A DNA stretch of 64,000 bases from Verrucomicrobiota bacterium (GTDB taxonomy: Bacteria; Auribacterota; JABMQX01; JAFGEW01): contig JAFGEW010000016.1 in the NCBI GenBank assembly GCA_016931415.1, positions 38,895 to 102,894 on the forward strand, given 5' to 3'. The stretch's first letter is position 1. Each line of letters starts with the position of its first letter. Position numbers and translations under genes: made by a program. Shown here in pieces: positions 1 to 7,906 of this stretch. Under the pieces are notes generated by a model, which saw only the letters and a program-made list of their open reading frames with translations, was not told the DNA's origin and ran no database searches.

Positions 1-231
1 GTCGCCGGCCGGCTCGATGTCGAAGCGCTTCCGCAGGTCGATGATGGGCACCACGGTGCCGCGCAGGTTGATTAGCCCCTCGACGAACGGCGGAGCTTTC
101 GGCACGTGCGTGATCTCGGTGAGACGGTTGATCTCGCGCACCTTGTTGATGTCAACGCCGTATTCCTCGGATCCCAGCGTGAACGTGACAAGCTGCGATT
201 CGCACGCTAAGGTCTGTCCTCTCGTCTGCAT
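1..231 (-). CDS. cheW: CheW chemotaxis coupling protein, N-terminal part (runs off the left edge)
   Basis: CheW links chemoreceptors to the CheA kinase at the cytoplasmic membrane. Only the first 77 codons are in the window, and the reading frame stays open to base 1. The visible part has the typical CheW start: a strand reading LVTFTLGSEEYGVDI, a KVREI helix, then LINLRGTVVPIIDLRKRF, which is the most conserved CheW segment (LRGxVxPxxDLRxRF). The start is the ATG at 231, preceded at about 12 bases by GGAGG. The gene points away from ispD. It sits at the edge of a flagellar region, so a role in motility chemotaxis is likely, though CheW domains also occur in other signalling arrays and in CheA or CheV fusions, which the missing C-terminus could hide. 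Confidence 0.9.
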   Translation of the reverse strand, partial: MQTRGQTLACESQLVTFTLGSEEYGVDINKVREINRLTEITHVPKAPPFVEGLINLRGTVVPIIDLRKRFDIEPAGD

Positions 232-706
232 GGCACACCGATGCCTCCCTGGTTGATTGCCTGATTAGGGGCGGACCGGGTCTCTCTGGCCGACGACCAG
301 ACCTTACGCTAGGCCCTTCGTCCCCGCGCCCTCCGCCCTGGAGGAGGATGCGGAAAAACCGACGGATCGCCAAGCACGCCACGTGCGTCGTGGCGGGTGC
401 GAGACGATCTCCCCGCGGCCGCTCTGTGGAACGCAACAGGCGCAGAGAACCACTGCGGCCAGCGTGCATGCCGTAAGCAGAACGCTTGCCAAACCGCCTG
501 CGGCAGCCTGCCCGGAACACGGCCCACGCCAGGCCTTGGGGGATCGGAACATCTTGCCGCAGCATGCGCCGCCGAGGACTACTTGTGTTGCTCTCCAATG
601 AAGATGGAATCCCAGGACGGAGATGCGACGCCGGTGTTGCGCGCACAACTCGAAGTGCCTAGGATGGGACCCGGTCGTCTATAAGGGCGAAGACGGGCAC
701 CGCACA
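232..706. other. Intergenic region between divergent cheW and ispD
   Basis: No convincing gene is visible in these 475 bases. Several overlapping open frames exist on both strands, but all are arginine-, alanine- and proline-rich in the way random frames in GC-rich DNA are, and none has a good ribosome site plus a recognisable domain. The region must hold the promoters of the two divergent genes. A sigma-54-like site facing cheW lies at 476-491. A TATAAG hexamer at 680-685 could be the -10 element for ispD, but no good -35 accompanies it. Confidence 0.5.
476..491 (-). promoter_or_regulatory. Candidate sigma-54 promoter facing cheW
   Basis: Minus-strand TGGCAAGCGTTCTGCT keeps the obligatory GG-N10-GC spacing and matches TGGCACG-N4-TTGCT except at two positions. 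It would leave an unusually long leader of about 235 bases before cheW, which lowers confidence. It is supported mainly by better sigma-54 sites elsewhere in the window (24070-24085, 26203-26218). Confidence 0.3.
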
Positions 707-1432
707 ATGAGTGATGACATGCCAGGGAAACGGTCGGTGGTTGGTCTTGTGGCGGCCGCCGGGTCGGGATCTCGTTTCGGACCGGCGCGCGGCGTGCCGA
801 AGCAGTTCCTCGACTTGGGCGGCGAGCCGGTGCTTGTGCGCTCGGTGCGCGCTCTGCTGGCGTGCGAGGCGGTCTCGCGCGTCGTATGCGCCGTAGCAGA
901 CGAATGGCTGGACCGCGCATCAGGCATCATCGAAGGCGCGGGCCTGAGCGCGCTGGTGCGGCTCGTCGCGGGCGGAAGCGTCCGCCAAGAGACCGTGCGT
1001 CTGCTGCTCGAGGCAGCGGCCGAGCCGGAGCCGCCCGACGTGGTTCTCATCCACGACGCGGCGCGGCCCTTTGTGCCGGCCACCGTCGTCGAGGCGGCCA
1101 CCGAGGCGGCGAGAGAGACCGGCGCGGCCGTCGTCGCCGCGCCAACGACGGACACGATCGCCTCGGAGCAGGACGGATTCCTTGCGCGGGTGCTGTGTCG
1201 GACCAGACTGGTCAACATTCGAACACCGCAAGCGTTTCGTTTTGACCTGATCCGGGAGGCACACGCCCGGGCGTTCGCCGACGGCTTAGAGAACATGACG
1301 GATGACTCGGCCCTCGTGTTGCGGTTGGGCCAGCGCGTCGCCGTGGTAATGGGTCCCGCGACGAACATCAAGATCACGACCCCCCTCGATCTCGAGCTGG
1401 CGCGCCTCCTGATCGCCGGTGCGGACCGCTAA
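707..1432 (+). CDS. ispD: 2-C-methyl-D-erythritol 4-phosphate cytidylyltransferase
   Basis: IspD transfers CMP from CTP to methylerythritol phosphate in the non-mevalonate isoprenoid pathway, in the cytosol. The 241-residue protein has the family signatures in order: the nucleotide-binding loop AAAGSGSRFG followed by PKQFL near the N-terminus, HDAARPFV in the middle, VVAAPTTDTI, RTPQAF, TDDSALV, and NIKITTPLDL near the C-terminus. I chose the ATG at 707 because the upstream extension to 623 is not conserved-looking. No ispF neighbour is present, although it often follows ispD. The related CDP-ribitol-forming TarI family shares many motifs, so a CDP-polyol role is a minor alternative. The next gene on the same strand starts about 100 bases downstream. 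Confidence 0.92.
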   Translation: MSDDMPGKRSVVGLVAAAGSGSRFGPARGVPKQFLDLGGEPVLVRSVRALLACEAVSRVVCAVADEWLDRASGIIEGAGLSALVRLVAGGSVRQETVRLLLEAAAEPEPPDVVLIHDAARPFVPATVVEAATEAARETGAAVVAAPTTDTIASEQDGFLARVLCRTRLVNIRTPQAFRFDLIREAHARAFADGLENMTDDSALVLRLGQRVAVVMGPATNIKITTPLDLELARLLIAGADR

Positions 1433-1441
1433 GCGGTCCGC
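1421..1441. repeat. Perfect 10-base inverted repeat over the ispD stop codon
   Basis: GCGGACCGCT is followed after one base by its exact reverse complement, and the ispD TAA lies in the centre. It could form a hairpin with a very tight loop. There is no following T-run, so it is not a classical terminator; it may be a weak terminator, a protein-binding palindrome, or chance. Confidence 0.4.
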
Positions 1442-1532
1442 CAAGTCTCTTGCCATTGCGCCCCCGACTCGGCACAGAACTTGGTAGCCTGTGCATGGAG
1501 TCTGTCCCAGCGGGATCCCAAAGGCCTGTGCA

Positions 1533-2390
1533 GTGCCACAGACAGAGCAGACCTCAGAGAAGACGCTTGTCGTCGTCGCGCCACCCGGCGCTGAACGTTC
1601 GATCTGGGAGGCGGCTCTTGCCGCCGGCGGCTGGGCCGTGGTGTGCTTCGACGCGGCGGGTCCGGCCATCCGGCGGTTGAACCATGGCCAGCCGGACGTG
1701 CTGGTGGCTGAGATTGGGCTGCGTCCGGCGGGTGGCCTGGAGTTACTGCGGCTCGTCAAGGCTAAGTGGCCTGGTGTTCACGTCATCTGCACGGCCGGGC
1801 AGCATCGGATCGCCGACGTGCTCGAGTGTCTGCGCGGGGGCGCAGCCGACTACCTGTGCCAACCGGTCGAGGCGGACCAGCTTGTCGCTGCCGTCGAGGA
1901 GACTTGCCGGGCCAAGCCCGACGAGGAGCGAATCCAAATCGAGATGGGAGAGAAGGGCTGGATTCAGCTCCGCATGCCGTCGTCCGAGCACTCGATGCAA
2001 CGACTCGACAAGTTTTTCAGGACGCTCTACTTGACAGAGGTGGCGCCCGACACGCTTGAAGAGATCAGCCTCTGTTTTACTGAGATCGTAAGAAACGCCA
2101 TCGAGTGGGGACATCGCTTCGATATCAGCAAACGGATTCTGATCAGCCACATGCTGTTTCAGGACGAGATTGTCTTCAAGGTCGAGGACACCGGTCAGGG
2201 ATTCGAGATGGACCGGGTGTTCGCGCCGGCCGACGACCTGATGGCCATGGAGAGCGAGCGTGAGATCGCCGGCAAGCGCCCCGGCGGGCTCGGTCTTACC
2301 ATGGTGGCGGGACTGATGGACTCGGTCATCTACAACCGGGCGGGCAACATGCTCGTCATGTCGAAGAAGCTCTACGATGTCGTGGATTGA
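1533..2390 (+). CDS. Pseudo-receiver domain fused to RsbW-type HATPase
   Basis: This 285-residue protein begins with a receiver-like fold (about residues 10-125). The phospho-acceptor Asp is replaced by Glu (E60 in PDVLVAE) and the conserved Lys by Gln (Q110), while the switch Thr (T87) remains. Residues about 145-285 form a HATPase_c domain like the anti-sigma kinases RsbW and SpoIIAB: N-box around N188 (EIVRNAIEWG), DTGQG at 219-223, and GGLGL at 251-255. A GTG at 1533 follows AAAGG by eight bases and gives a start right at the receiver domain; an in-frame GTG at 1491 is an alternative. The 3' end overlaps the HDOD gene by 14 bases, so they are co-translated. The partner and output are unknown; a phosphorylation-independent regulator or Ser/Thr kinase is likely. 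Confidence 0.75.
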   Translation: MPQTEQTSEKTLVVVAPPGAERSIWEAALAAGGWAVVCFDAAGPAIRRLNHGQPDVLVAEIGLRPAGGLELLRLVKAKWPGVHVICTAGQHRIADVLECLRGGAADYLCQPVEADQLVAAVEETCRAKPDEERIQIEMGEKGWIQLRMPSSEHSMQRLDKFFRTLYLTEVAPDTLEEISLCFTEIVRNAIEWGHRFDISKRILISHMLFQDEIVFKVEDTGQGFEMDRVFAPADDLMAMESEREIAGKRPGGLGLTMVAGLMDSVIYNRAGNMLVMSKKLYDVVD

Positions 2391-3303
2391 GACCCTGACC
2401 CAGCGCGAGCCGGGTTTGGGGCAGATCGTCGAGGCCATAGAAGCTGTCGGCTCGCTGCCGACGATTCCGGCGATCGCCCAGCGGGCCATGGAACTGGCCC
2501 GGGATGAGACCGCCTCGATGCAGCAGATCGCCGCGGTGGTCTCGCAGGATCAGGCGCTTGCCGCCGAAGTGCTCAAGACGGTCAACTCGGCCTACTACGG
2601 CCTGCGTCAGAGCGTGGGCACGCTGCCGCTGGCGCTCACGGTGCTGGGCGTACAAGAGATCATCGGCATCCTGCTCAGTGTCGCTATTGTCTCGGCGTTC
2701 CCCGAGCCAACGCGGAGCCGGCGTTTCGACCGCGAGGTGTTCTGGTACGCCTGCTCGCAACGGGCCTACGCCTCGAAACGGCTGGCGCATCTGACCGGTC
2801 TGGGGCGCTACGCGAGCGAGGCGTTTCTGGGCGGGCTTGTGCACGACATCGGCATCGTCGTGCTCGATCAGTACCTCCACAACAGGTTCGACGCAATGCT
2901 CGTCGAGTCTGAGACCCTGGGCCTCGATCTGCTCGACGCCGAATGGGCACACTTCAACACATCGCACGCCTCCATCGGCGCGTGGCTCGCCGAGGCGTGG
3001 GGCTTCCCCGACGCGCTCATCGAGGCGATCGCCTATCATCACGACCCCGCCCGTGCCTCGTGGGATCCGCCAATCACCGCGCTGGTTACCCTCGGCGAGT
3101 TCGTTCACGACCTCCACGCGGCGCGCACCGAGGCGGACAAAGCGGTGCTGGCCCTCGAACGGAACGTGACGTGGACGCAGCTCATGTCCTTGGGGTCTCC
3201 TGTGAAACGCGCGGGTTCTTTGGGCGAACTCATCGAGAAGATCGGCGCGGAGATCGAGTCGGCGCCCGAGCTTATCGGCCACGCGAAATCGGCGGCGCGC
3301 TGA
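2377..3303 (+). CDS. HDOD domain signalling protein
   Basis: HDOD proteins are relatives of HD phosphohydrolases that usually lack full catalytic sites and act in signal transduction, often near chemotaxis or motility genes. The 308-residue protein shows the family hallmarks: LPTIPAIAQRAMELARD near the N-terminus, VSQDQALAAEVLKTVNSAYYGL, the GLVHDIGIVVLDQY region around residue 150, and a later AIAYHHDP. It overlaps the upstream pseudo-receiver/HATPase gene by 14 bases, suggesting the two work as a pair. Its last 32 bases overlap the 3' end of the convergent MAF gene. A second HDOD protein is encoded at 26861-27796. Confidence 0.88.
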   Translation: MSWIETLTQREPGLGQIVEAIEAVGSLPTIPAIAQRAMELARDETASMQQIAAVVSQDQALAAEVLKTVNSAYYGLRQSVGTLPLALTVLGVQEIIGILLSVAIVSAFPEPTRSRRFDREVFWYACSQRAYASKRLAHLTGLGRYASEAFLGGLVHDIGIVVLDQYLHNRFDAMLVESETLGLDLLDAEWAHFNTSHASIGAWLAEAWGFPDALIEAIAYHHDPARASWDPPITALVTLGEFVHDLHAARTEADKAVLALERNVTWTQLMSLGSPVKRAGSLGELIEKIGAEIESAPELIGHAKSAAR

Positions 3304-4849
3304 GCGCGCTCGCCAGGCTCAGATCGAGCCGCTGGCGGATCTCGCCCCGGAGGCGCTCGCGGGCGGCGGGCGGCTGGGCTTCCCACCGCTTATCGAGTTG
3401 GGCCGGAAGCAGTTCCTCGATCTGCTCGACGAGTTGGACGTCGCTCACCCCACGAATCGACGCACCGCGCGAGAAGAAGTTGTAGAACTCGCACTCGGGG
3501 TGGGCCTTGACGATGCGCTCGAGCTCACGCAGGTAGCTGAACAGGCTCTGGTGTGTGGGGACGGGCGCGCCATAGCGGTCGGTAACATGCACGACCTTGG
3601 CCAGGTAGGCCATCGTGCGGTGGAAGCCCTCGAGCGAGCGGAAGCGGTCGATTTCCTGGAGCCAGTGCCGGTTGCGCGCCAGGTTGGCCGAGTAGACTTT
3701 CCAGTCGGGAAACGCGCAGTCCTGACCGACGAAGAACAGCCGGCTGACGCCCTGTCGCACGGCCAGGTCGAGCGCGACACAGGCGGCCGAGCCGCCGCTG
3801 TTCGTTACACCCTTGGCAGCGATAAGGTCCTCAATCGTCGAGACCACGGAATGGCCGGCCTGGACCACAACGAGCTTGCGGCCCCTGAACCGGGCGACCA
3901 CCTCCCGGGCCGCCGTCGGGATGAAGATGAGCGCGCCAGGCGGGGTCGGATCGAAGGCAAAATGCTCAGCGCTCGCAGGCTGCGGATCGACCGTGACCAC
4001 GAAATCCGGCGAGACGCCGGCACCCCGAAGTGCTTCGTAGACCGTGTCGACCGTGATGATCCAGGCCCGGTGCTGGAGCGAGACGAGGTGCGGCAGCGCC
4101 TCGTCGAGAGAGGGGCCGGCACTCACGAGGAACACCGGCTGTCCCGCCAGCGCCGGAAGCACGTCGGCCACGCCGGGACTGTCGGCGACGGCCTCAACGT
4201 TGGCGACCAGATTGGCCACCGCCTCGTCGTGGTGTACGGCGGCTGCCGAGCGCTCGATCTGGATCACCTCGAGCGCGTTCACGAGGCGCTCGTAGCCATC
4301 GGGCGCCACCGAGAGCAGCGGCGTGTGGATGAGCACGTGGCGGCGCTCATCGGGCACGGCACCGAACACGCCGCCGATAATGTCGTTGAACACGACGGCG
4401 GCCTCGTGCTCTGATGCGGCCGTGGCGAGCCACACGTTAGGACGGGAGAGCAGTCGGCGCAGGTCGCGCAGTTGGAACGCAGCCGACAGGACAGCCCGGT
4501 TGAGCTCGAGCACGACAAGCTGGCCGCCGTCGCCGACAAGTTCGGCGAGCGCCTCCGCGTGATAGCCCAGGCCGAAACCGTAGAGGAGCACGAAGTCGCC
4601 GGGACCGGCACCGGCCCGCTCGGCAAAGTGTCGCGCCTCCGTCTCAGGGTCGTAGTGACTGTGCAGGCGCACGCCTTTGTAGCTGATCGTCGGCGCGCCG
4701 GTTCGGGCCTCGTTGACCTCGACCTCCGGCGGCAGGGCGCGAAGCAGGTAACGCTCGAGCTCGATAGCCCGCTCTCCCAAGGCAGCCAGATTGGCCTCGT
4801 AATACGGGCCGCGGCTGCTTGCTGGCAAGTCTGCGGTCGGGCCGCTCAC
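3272..4849 (-). CDS. DUF115 / motility accessory factor (MAF)-like protein
   Basis: The protein has 525 residues and belongs to the DUF115 or MAF family, cytosolic proteins tied to flagellin glycosylation with nonulosonic acids in other bacteria. Visible signs are VLLYGFGLGYHAEAL in the N-terminal half, the central AGPSLDEALPHL motif, DFVVTVDPQPASAEHF, and FFVGQDCAF, all typical of the Rossmann-like DUF115 core. It starts with GTG at 4849, which overlaps the stop of the NHL gene (GTGA), with GAGGAGG upstream. It is the last gene of an operon that also holds a second DUF115 gene (7907-9775). Direct transfer activity cannot be shown from sequence. Confidence 0.85.
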   Translation of the reverse strand: MSGPTADLPASSRGPYYEANLAALGERAIELERYLLRALPPEVEVNEARTGAPTISYKGVRLHSHYDPETEARHFAERAGAGPGDFVLLYGFGLGYHAEALAELVGDGGQLVVLELNRAVLSAAFQLRDLRRLLSRPNVWLATAASEHEAAVVFNDIIGGVFGAVPDERRHVLIHTPLLSVAPDGYERLVNALEVIQIERSAAAVHHDEAVANLVANVEAVADSPGVADVLPALAGQPVFLVSAGPSLDEALPHLVSLQHRAWIITVDTVYEALRGAGVSPDFVVTVDPQPASAEHFAFDPTPPGALIFIPTAAREVVARFRGRKLVVVQAGHSVVSTIEDLIAAKGVTNSGGSAACVALDLAVRQGVSRLFFVGQDCAFPDWKVYSANLARNRHWLQEIDRFRSLEGFHRTMAYLAKVVHVTDRYGAPVPTHQSLFSYLRELERIVKAHPECEFYNFFSRGASIRGVSDVQLVEQIEELLPAQLDKRWEAQPPAARERLRGEIRQRLDLSLASALSAPPISRGR

Positions 4850-5862
4850 GATGCCTCCTCGTCGTCGGGCTCGAACGCCACGTTGTAGCAGACAAGACGG
4901 CTATTCCAGCCGTCGAGGCACCATAGCGTCGCGTCCGGTCCTGTCGCGCACGAGGTCAGGTGCTCAATGCCGGGCACGTTTGAGAACCGGCGGCCGCCCT
5001 GCTCGTCGAGAAGGCAGAGCGTGCGGCCTGCGTCGGCCACGGCGGCGACGAGGCCATCGCCGAGGGCGCACACGTTCGTTGGTGAGAATCGCAGCCCGTT
5101 GGAGGCAGCGAATGGCTCAACCTCACCCGTTGCCAGAGAACAGACGAGTACGGCCCCGATGCCGGGATCGGCGATAAGGATCCGATCGCCGCTGATGGCG
5201 ACGAGGCCCTGCGGGTGTTCGAGCGTGCCGAGCGTGTAGCCCTGCTCGCGAAACAGCGTATCGAGTCGCGAGAAGCGATCTGCCTGCCCGAGCCACCGCT
5301 GATAAACGTAGCCGCTCTTGAATCCGCGCCCTTCGTAGTGCGCACGGTCATACCCGCCTCGCCCGAGTGTGGCGACAAGCTCGCCGTCGGTTCTGAACAC
5401 CTGGAGGCGGTGGTTGCAGCGGTCGGCCACGACCAAGCGTTCGCCGTCCAGCACAGTTATGCCCCACGGTTCATTGAACGTTCCGGGCGCGCGGCCGTAC
5501 GCGCCGAACACGCCGAGGACCTCGCCCGTAAGCGTCAAGTGCTGGACGCGGTGGTTCCATCGGTCGGTAACCCAAATCCCGCCGCGGCCATCGACGACCG
5601 CCTGCGTTGGGTACCGGAACGCGCCGGGCTCGGCCCCCTCGCGGCCCAAGCGCTGCACAAGGTGTCCTTCCTCATCGACAACAACAAGACTGTGATGGCA
5701 TTCATCAACAAGGAGCGTCTGTCCGTCGCCCAGTGGCACGATGCCGCTTGGGCCAAACAGCAGTTCTCCGGCGACGCGCTCCCAGCGCGGCGTGAACACG
5801 GGGCGGCGCAACGCCGGGCCGGCGTCATGCGTCTCGTTTGGAGCGGCAAGGCACGTGCTCAT
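4846..5862 (-). CDS. NHL-repeat beta-propeller protein
   Basis: This 338-residue protein is built from NHL-type blades. Repeated units of the form P.g..v...g.i.V.D..NHRVQ are clear (for example WVTDRWNHRVQHL, VVADRCNHRLQVF, LIADPGIGAVLV). It has no signal peptide or transmembrane segment, so it appears cytoplasmic. NHL propellers generally bind proteins or ligands rather than catalyse a defined reaction. The start overlaps the DUF362 stop as ATGA, and its own stop overlaps the following MAF gene, so translation of the three is coupled. The link to a MAF protein is unusual, and no specific function can be assigned. Confidence 0.82.
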   Translation of the reverse strand: MSTCLAAPNETHDAGPALRRPVFTPRWERVAGELLFGPSGIVPLGDGQTLLVDECHHSLVVVDEEGHLVQRLGREGAEPGAFRYPTQAVVDGRGGIWVTDRWNHRVQHLTLTGEVLGVFGAYGRAPGTFNEPWGITVLDGERLVVADRCNHRLQVFRTDGELVATLGRGGYDRAHYEGRGFKSGYVYQRWLGQADRFSRLDTLFREQGYTLGTLEHPQGLVAISGDRILIADPGIGAVLVCSLATGEVEPFAASNGLRFSPTNVCALGDGLVAAVADAGRTLCLLDEQGGRRFSNVPGIEHLTSCATGPDATLWCLDGWNSRLVCYNVAFEPDDEEAS

Positions 5863-7130
5863 CCGGTCTCGGTCTCGTCTGTACCGGCGGCGGCGCAGAC
5901 GTGTTCCTGCGCCTCGAGGCGCATGATGTGCTCTTCTTGCACGAGGAAGTCCTCGCTGTGAAAGAGGCTCTCAAGCCCGATGATGTTGCGGAGCACGTCG
6001 CGGATCACAAAGCCGGGAGGCGGGCATCCGGGCACGTAGACTTTGCCGTCGCGCTTGGCGCGCTGGCAACGCCCGATGCACACCCACTGCTCCAGGCCGC
6101 CGTTGCGATTGCTGAAGTCGGCGTTCTGCCCGAGCGAGAGATTGAGGTACTCGAACCTTTTGCGCAGCAGGTCAAGGCTTCCGTCCTCGTCCATGCGCCT
6201 GAGGGCGACCATGAGCCCGCCGATGCAGTCGCTGCACGCGTCGCGGCACAGGATGTTGACGCCTTCGTAGTGGCCGCCGGCAAGCGCCTCGAAGGGCGAC
6301 CGGAACGCTGTCTGAACGTCCTCCAGGCGCGTGCCGAGGATCTCGATCTTGTCGACGTCGATCTCGCCCAGCCCACGTCGGGCCGCGGTGGCGATGTGCC
6401 GGATCTCGTGCGGATCGAAACCCATAATGCGCGTCGCCACAGCGTCAACCGTTGCCGGCCTAACGCCGGCGAGGATAAGGTTCATCGGTTTGGCGTCGCC
6501 GCTCTGCGGTCCGAGGCCTTCATGGCCGATGATTCCGTCGACGACGATGAGGTGCACGGGCACGTGGCGGTTGATGTCGACGATGCCGCCCTCAAGCCCA
6601 ACGAGGTGCGCCTTGCGCTTCGTGCGCGGCGAGATGACGCCTTTCATGTTCTTGAGGCTGACCGACACGGTCGTGTGGACGTGCGTCTTGAGCAACGGCA
6701 CGTTGATAATTACGTCGCTCGAGAGTACCTCGCGCGCAACCTGAATGTTGCGCAACGACTCCGGCTCGCGGATATCGATGCGCTCCGTCTCGTCCTCATT
6801 GAGGTCGACGAGCCGCACGCGGCAGCGGCGAGCCAGTTCGTCGTAGCCGGTGGCGTGGAAGACGCGCTCGGTCGAGAGGCCGACGGTGGTGCCATCGGCG
6901 ATTACGATGTTGCCGGCGCCGGCTTGGCGCACGAGGCGCACGAGGGCCTCGACGACAGCGGGGTTTGTCGTCGCGCCCGAGCGCCAGTCCTTGTCAATGC
7001 AGAGATTGGGCTTGATGAGCACCTTGGCGCCCGGTGGAACGAAGCGTCCGATGCCGCCAACGAGGTCGATGGCCCGCCGCACGGCGTCCGCCACATCGTC
7101 CGTTGCTCGAACAATCCCCACCTTGTTCAT
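5859..7130 (-). CDS. DUF362 protein with a cysteine-rich C-terminus (putative Fe-S protein)
   Basis: The 423-residue protein carries a DUF362 domain from about residue 1 to 250: KVGIVRATDD, KVLIKPNLC, IADGTTVG, and VIINVPLLKTHVHTTVSVSLKNMKG are characteristic. The C-terminal part holds a cysteine cluster, CRDACSDC, then CIGRC, then VPGCPPP, the last resembling the cluster-binding segment of NuoB-type proteins. Binding of an Fe-S cluster is therefore inferred. The ATG at 7130 follows AAGGTG at close range; a longer frame reaching 7190 is less likely. It is 121 bases downstream of the winged-helix gene and overlaps the NHL gene by four bases. The substrate is unknown. Confidence 0.8.
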   Translation of the reverse strand: MNKVGIVRATDDVADAVRRAIDLVGGIGRFVPPGAKVLIKPNLCIDKDWRSGATTNPAVVEALVRLVRQAGAGNIVIADGTTVGLSTERVFHATGYDELARRCRVRLVDLNEDETERIDIREPESLRNIQVAREVLSSDVIINVPLLKTHVHTTVSVSLKNMKGVISPRTKRKAHLVGLEGGIVDINRHVPVHLIVVDGIIGHEGLGPQSGDAKPMNLILAGVRPATVDAVATRIMGFDPHEIRHIATAARRGLGEIDVDKIEILGTRLEDVQTAFRSPFEALAGGHYEGVNILCRDACSDCIGGLMVALRRMDEDGSLDLLRKRFEYLNLSLGQNADFSNRNGGLEQWVCIGRCQRAKRDGKVYVPGCPPPGFVIRDVLRNIIGLESLFHSEDFLVQEEHIMRLEAQEHVCAAAGTDETETG

Positions 7131-7251
7131 CGGCACCTTGACCCTTTTCAATCGCGCCGGTCGCCTGCACACCACGAGCGGGCCACACATCCCCGTCCGG
7201 CGTCCTGTCGATCGCTACTCGGTGACTGAACACTCCTCGACACAAAGCGGC

Positions 7252-7866
7252 CTAGATCGCCCGCACCTCGACGGATTGCGAAATCGCAACGATCTGCTGG
7301 CGGATCTGGCTCTGATAGCCGAACGATGAGATCACCACGACCTCCGGCGTGAGCGCCGATATCGTCTCCGGCGCTCCGACGCACAGGCCGTTGACGGCCT
7401 TGCCGTGCTTGCGCGGATCGCTGTCGACGATACCGACCACGTCGAACCCGAGCTCGTGGCCGACGGCGACGGCGATCTCGCCCGTCTCGGCTGCGCCGTA
7501 GAAGACCACGCGCCGAAACCCCTCATCAAGAATGCCCTGAAGCTGCCGGCGGATCTCGTCCTTGGCGTGGATATAGAGCCCCACGGTCTCGTTGAGGTAC
7601 TTGCGGAACAACTCGGTCAAACGCACCCCGCCGGCCTCGGTCAGGTGGTAACTCATGTCGCGGTTCGTGCGCCCACGCACGGCGACATAGCCCGCGCCGA
7701 CAAATTCCTTGATGTAGTTGTTCACCATAGCGGGGACGATGCCGGCCATCCGCGCAAGGCGCGATTGGGTCGTGTTTGACTCCTGGTGGATGCCGAAGAG
7801 CAACACAAGCTCGCGGAGCACGGCACTCGGCCGGAAGAACTGCAATGCTCTGTTGCCGATCTCCAT
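7252..7866 (-). CDS. Winged-helix regulator fused to a Rossmann-like C-terminal domain
   Basis: The 204-residue protein starts with a winged-helix domain: residues about 10-90 include TQSRLARMAGIVPAMVNNYIKEF, a clear helix-turn-helix, and a wing ending in MSYHLTEAG. After a short linker, residues about 115-200 read FRRVVFYGAAETGEIAVAV...GFDVVGIVDSDPRKHG, which looks like the nucleotide-binding half-domain found in polysaccharide-biosynthesis and CoA-binding proteins. The ATG at 7866 has AGGAG directly upstream; an open frame continues to 8025 but is out of character. The gene sits 40 bases after the second MAF gene. It may sense a nucleotide or nucleotide sugar and control the surrounding operon; this is inference. 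Confidence 0.75.
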   Translation of the reverse strand: MEIGNRALQFFRPSAVLRELVLLFGIHQESNTTQSRLARMAGIVPAMVNNYIKEFVGAGYVAVRGRTNRDMSYHLTEAGGVRLTELFRKYLNETVGLYIHAKDEIRRQLQGILDEGFRRVVFYGAAETGEIAVAVGHELGFDVVGIVDSDPRKHGKAVNGLCVGAPETISALTPEVVVISSFGYQSQIRQQIVAISQSVEVRAI

Positions 7867-7906
7867 CGTCTCCTGCCCTATTACGCCTGTCGCGATCCTC
7901 GTGGTC

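Noticed and set aside
152..684. Several open frames between cheW and ispD
   Set aside because: All are Arg/Ala/Pro-rich with no good ribosome site, and they overlap each other in different frames.
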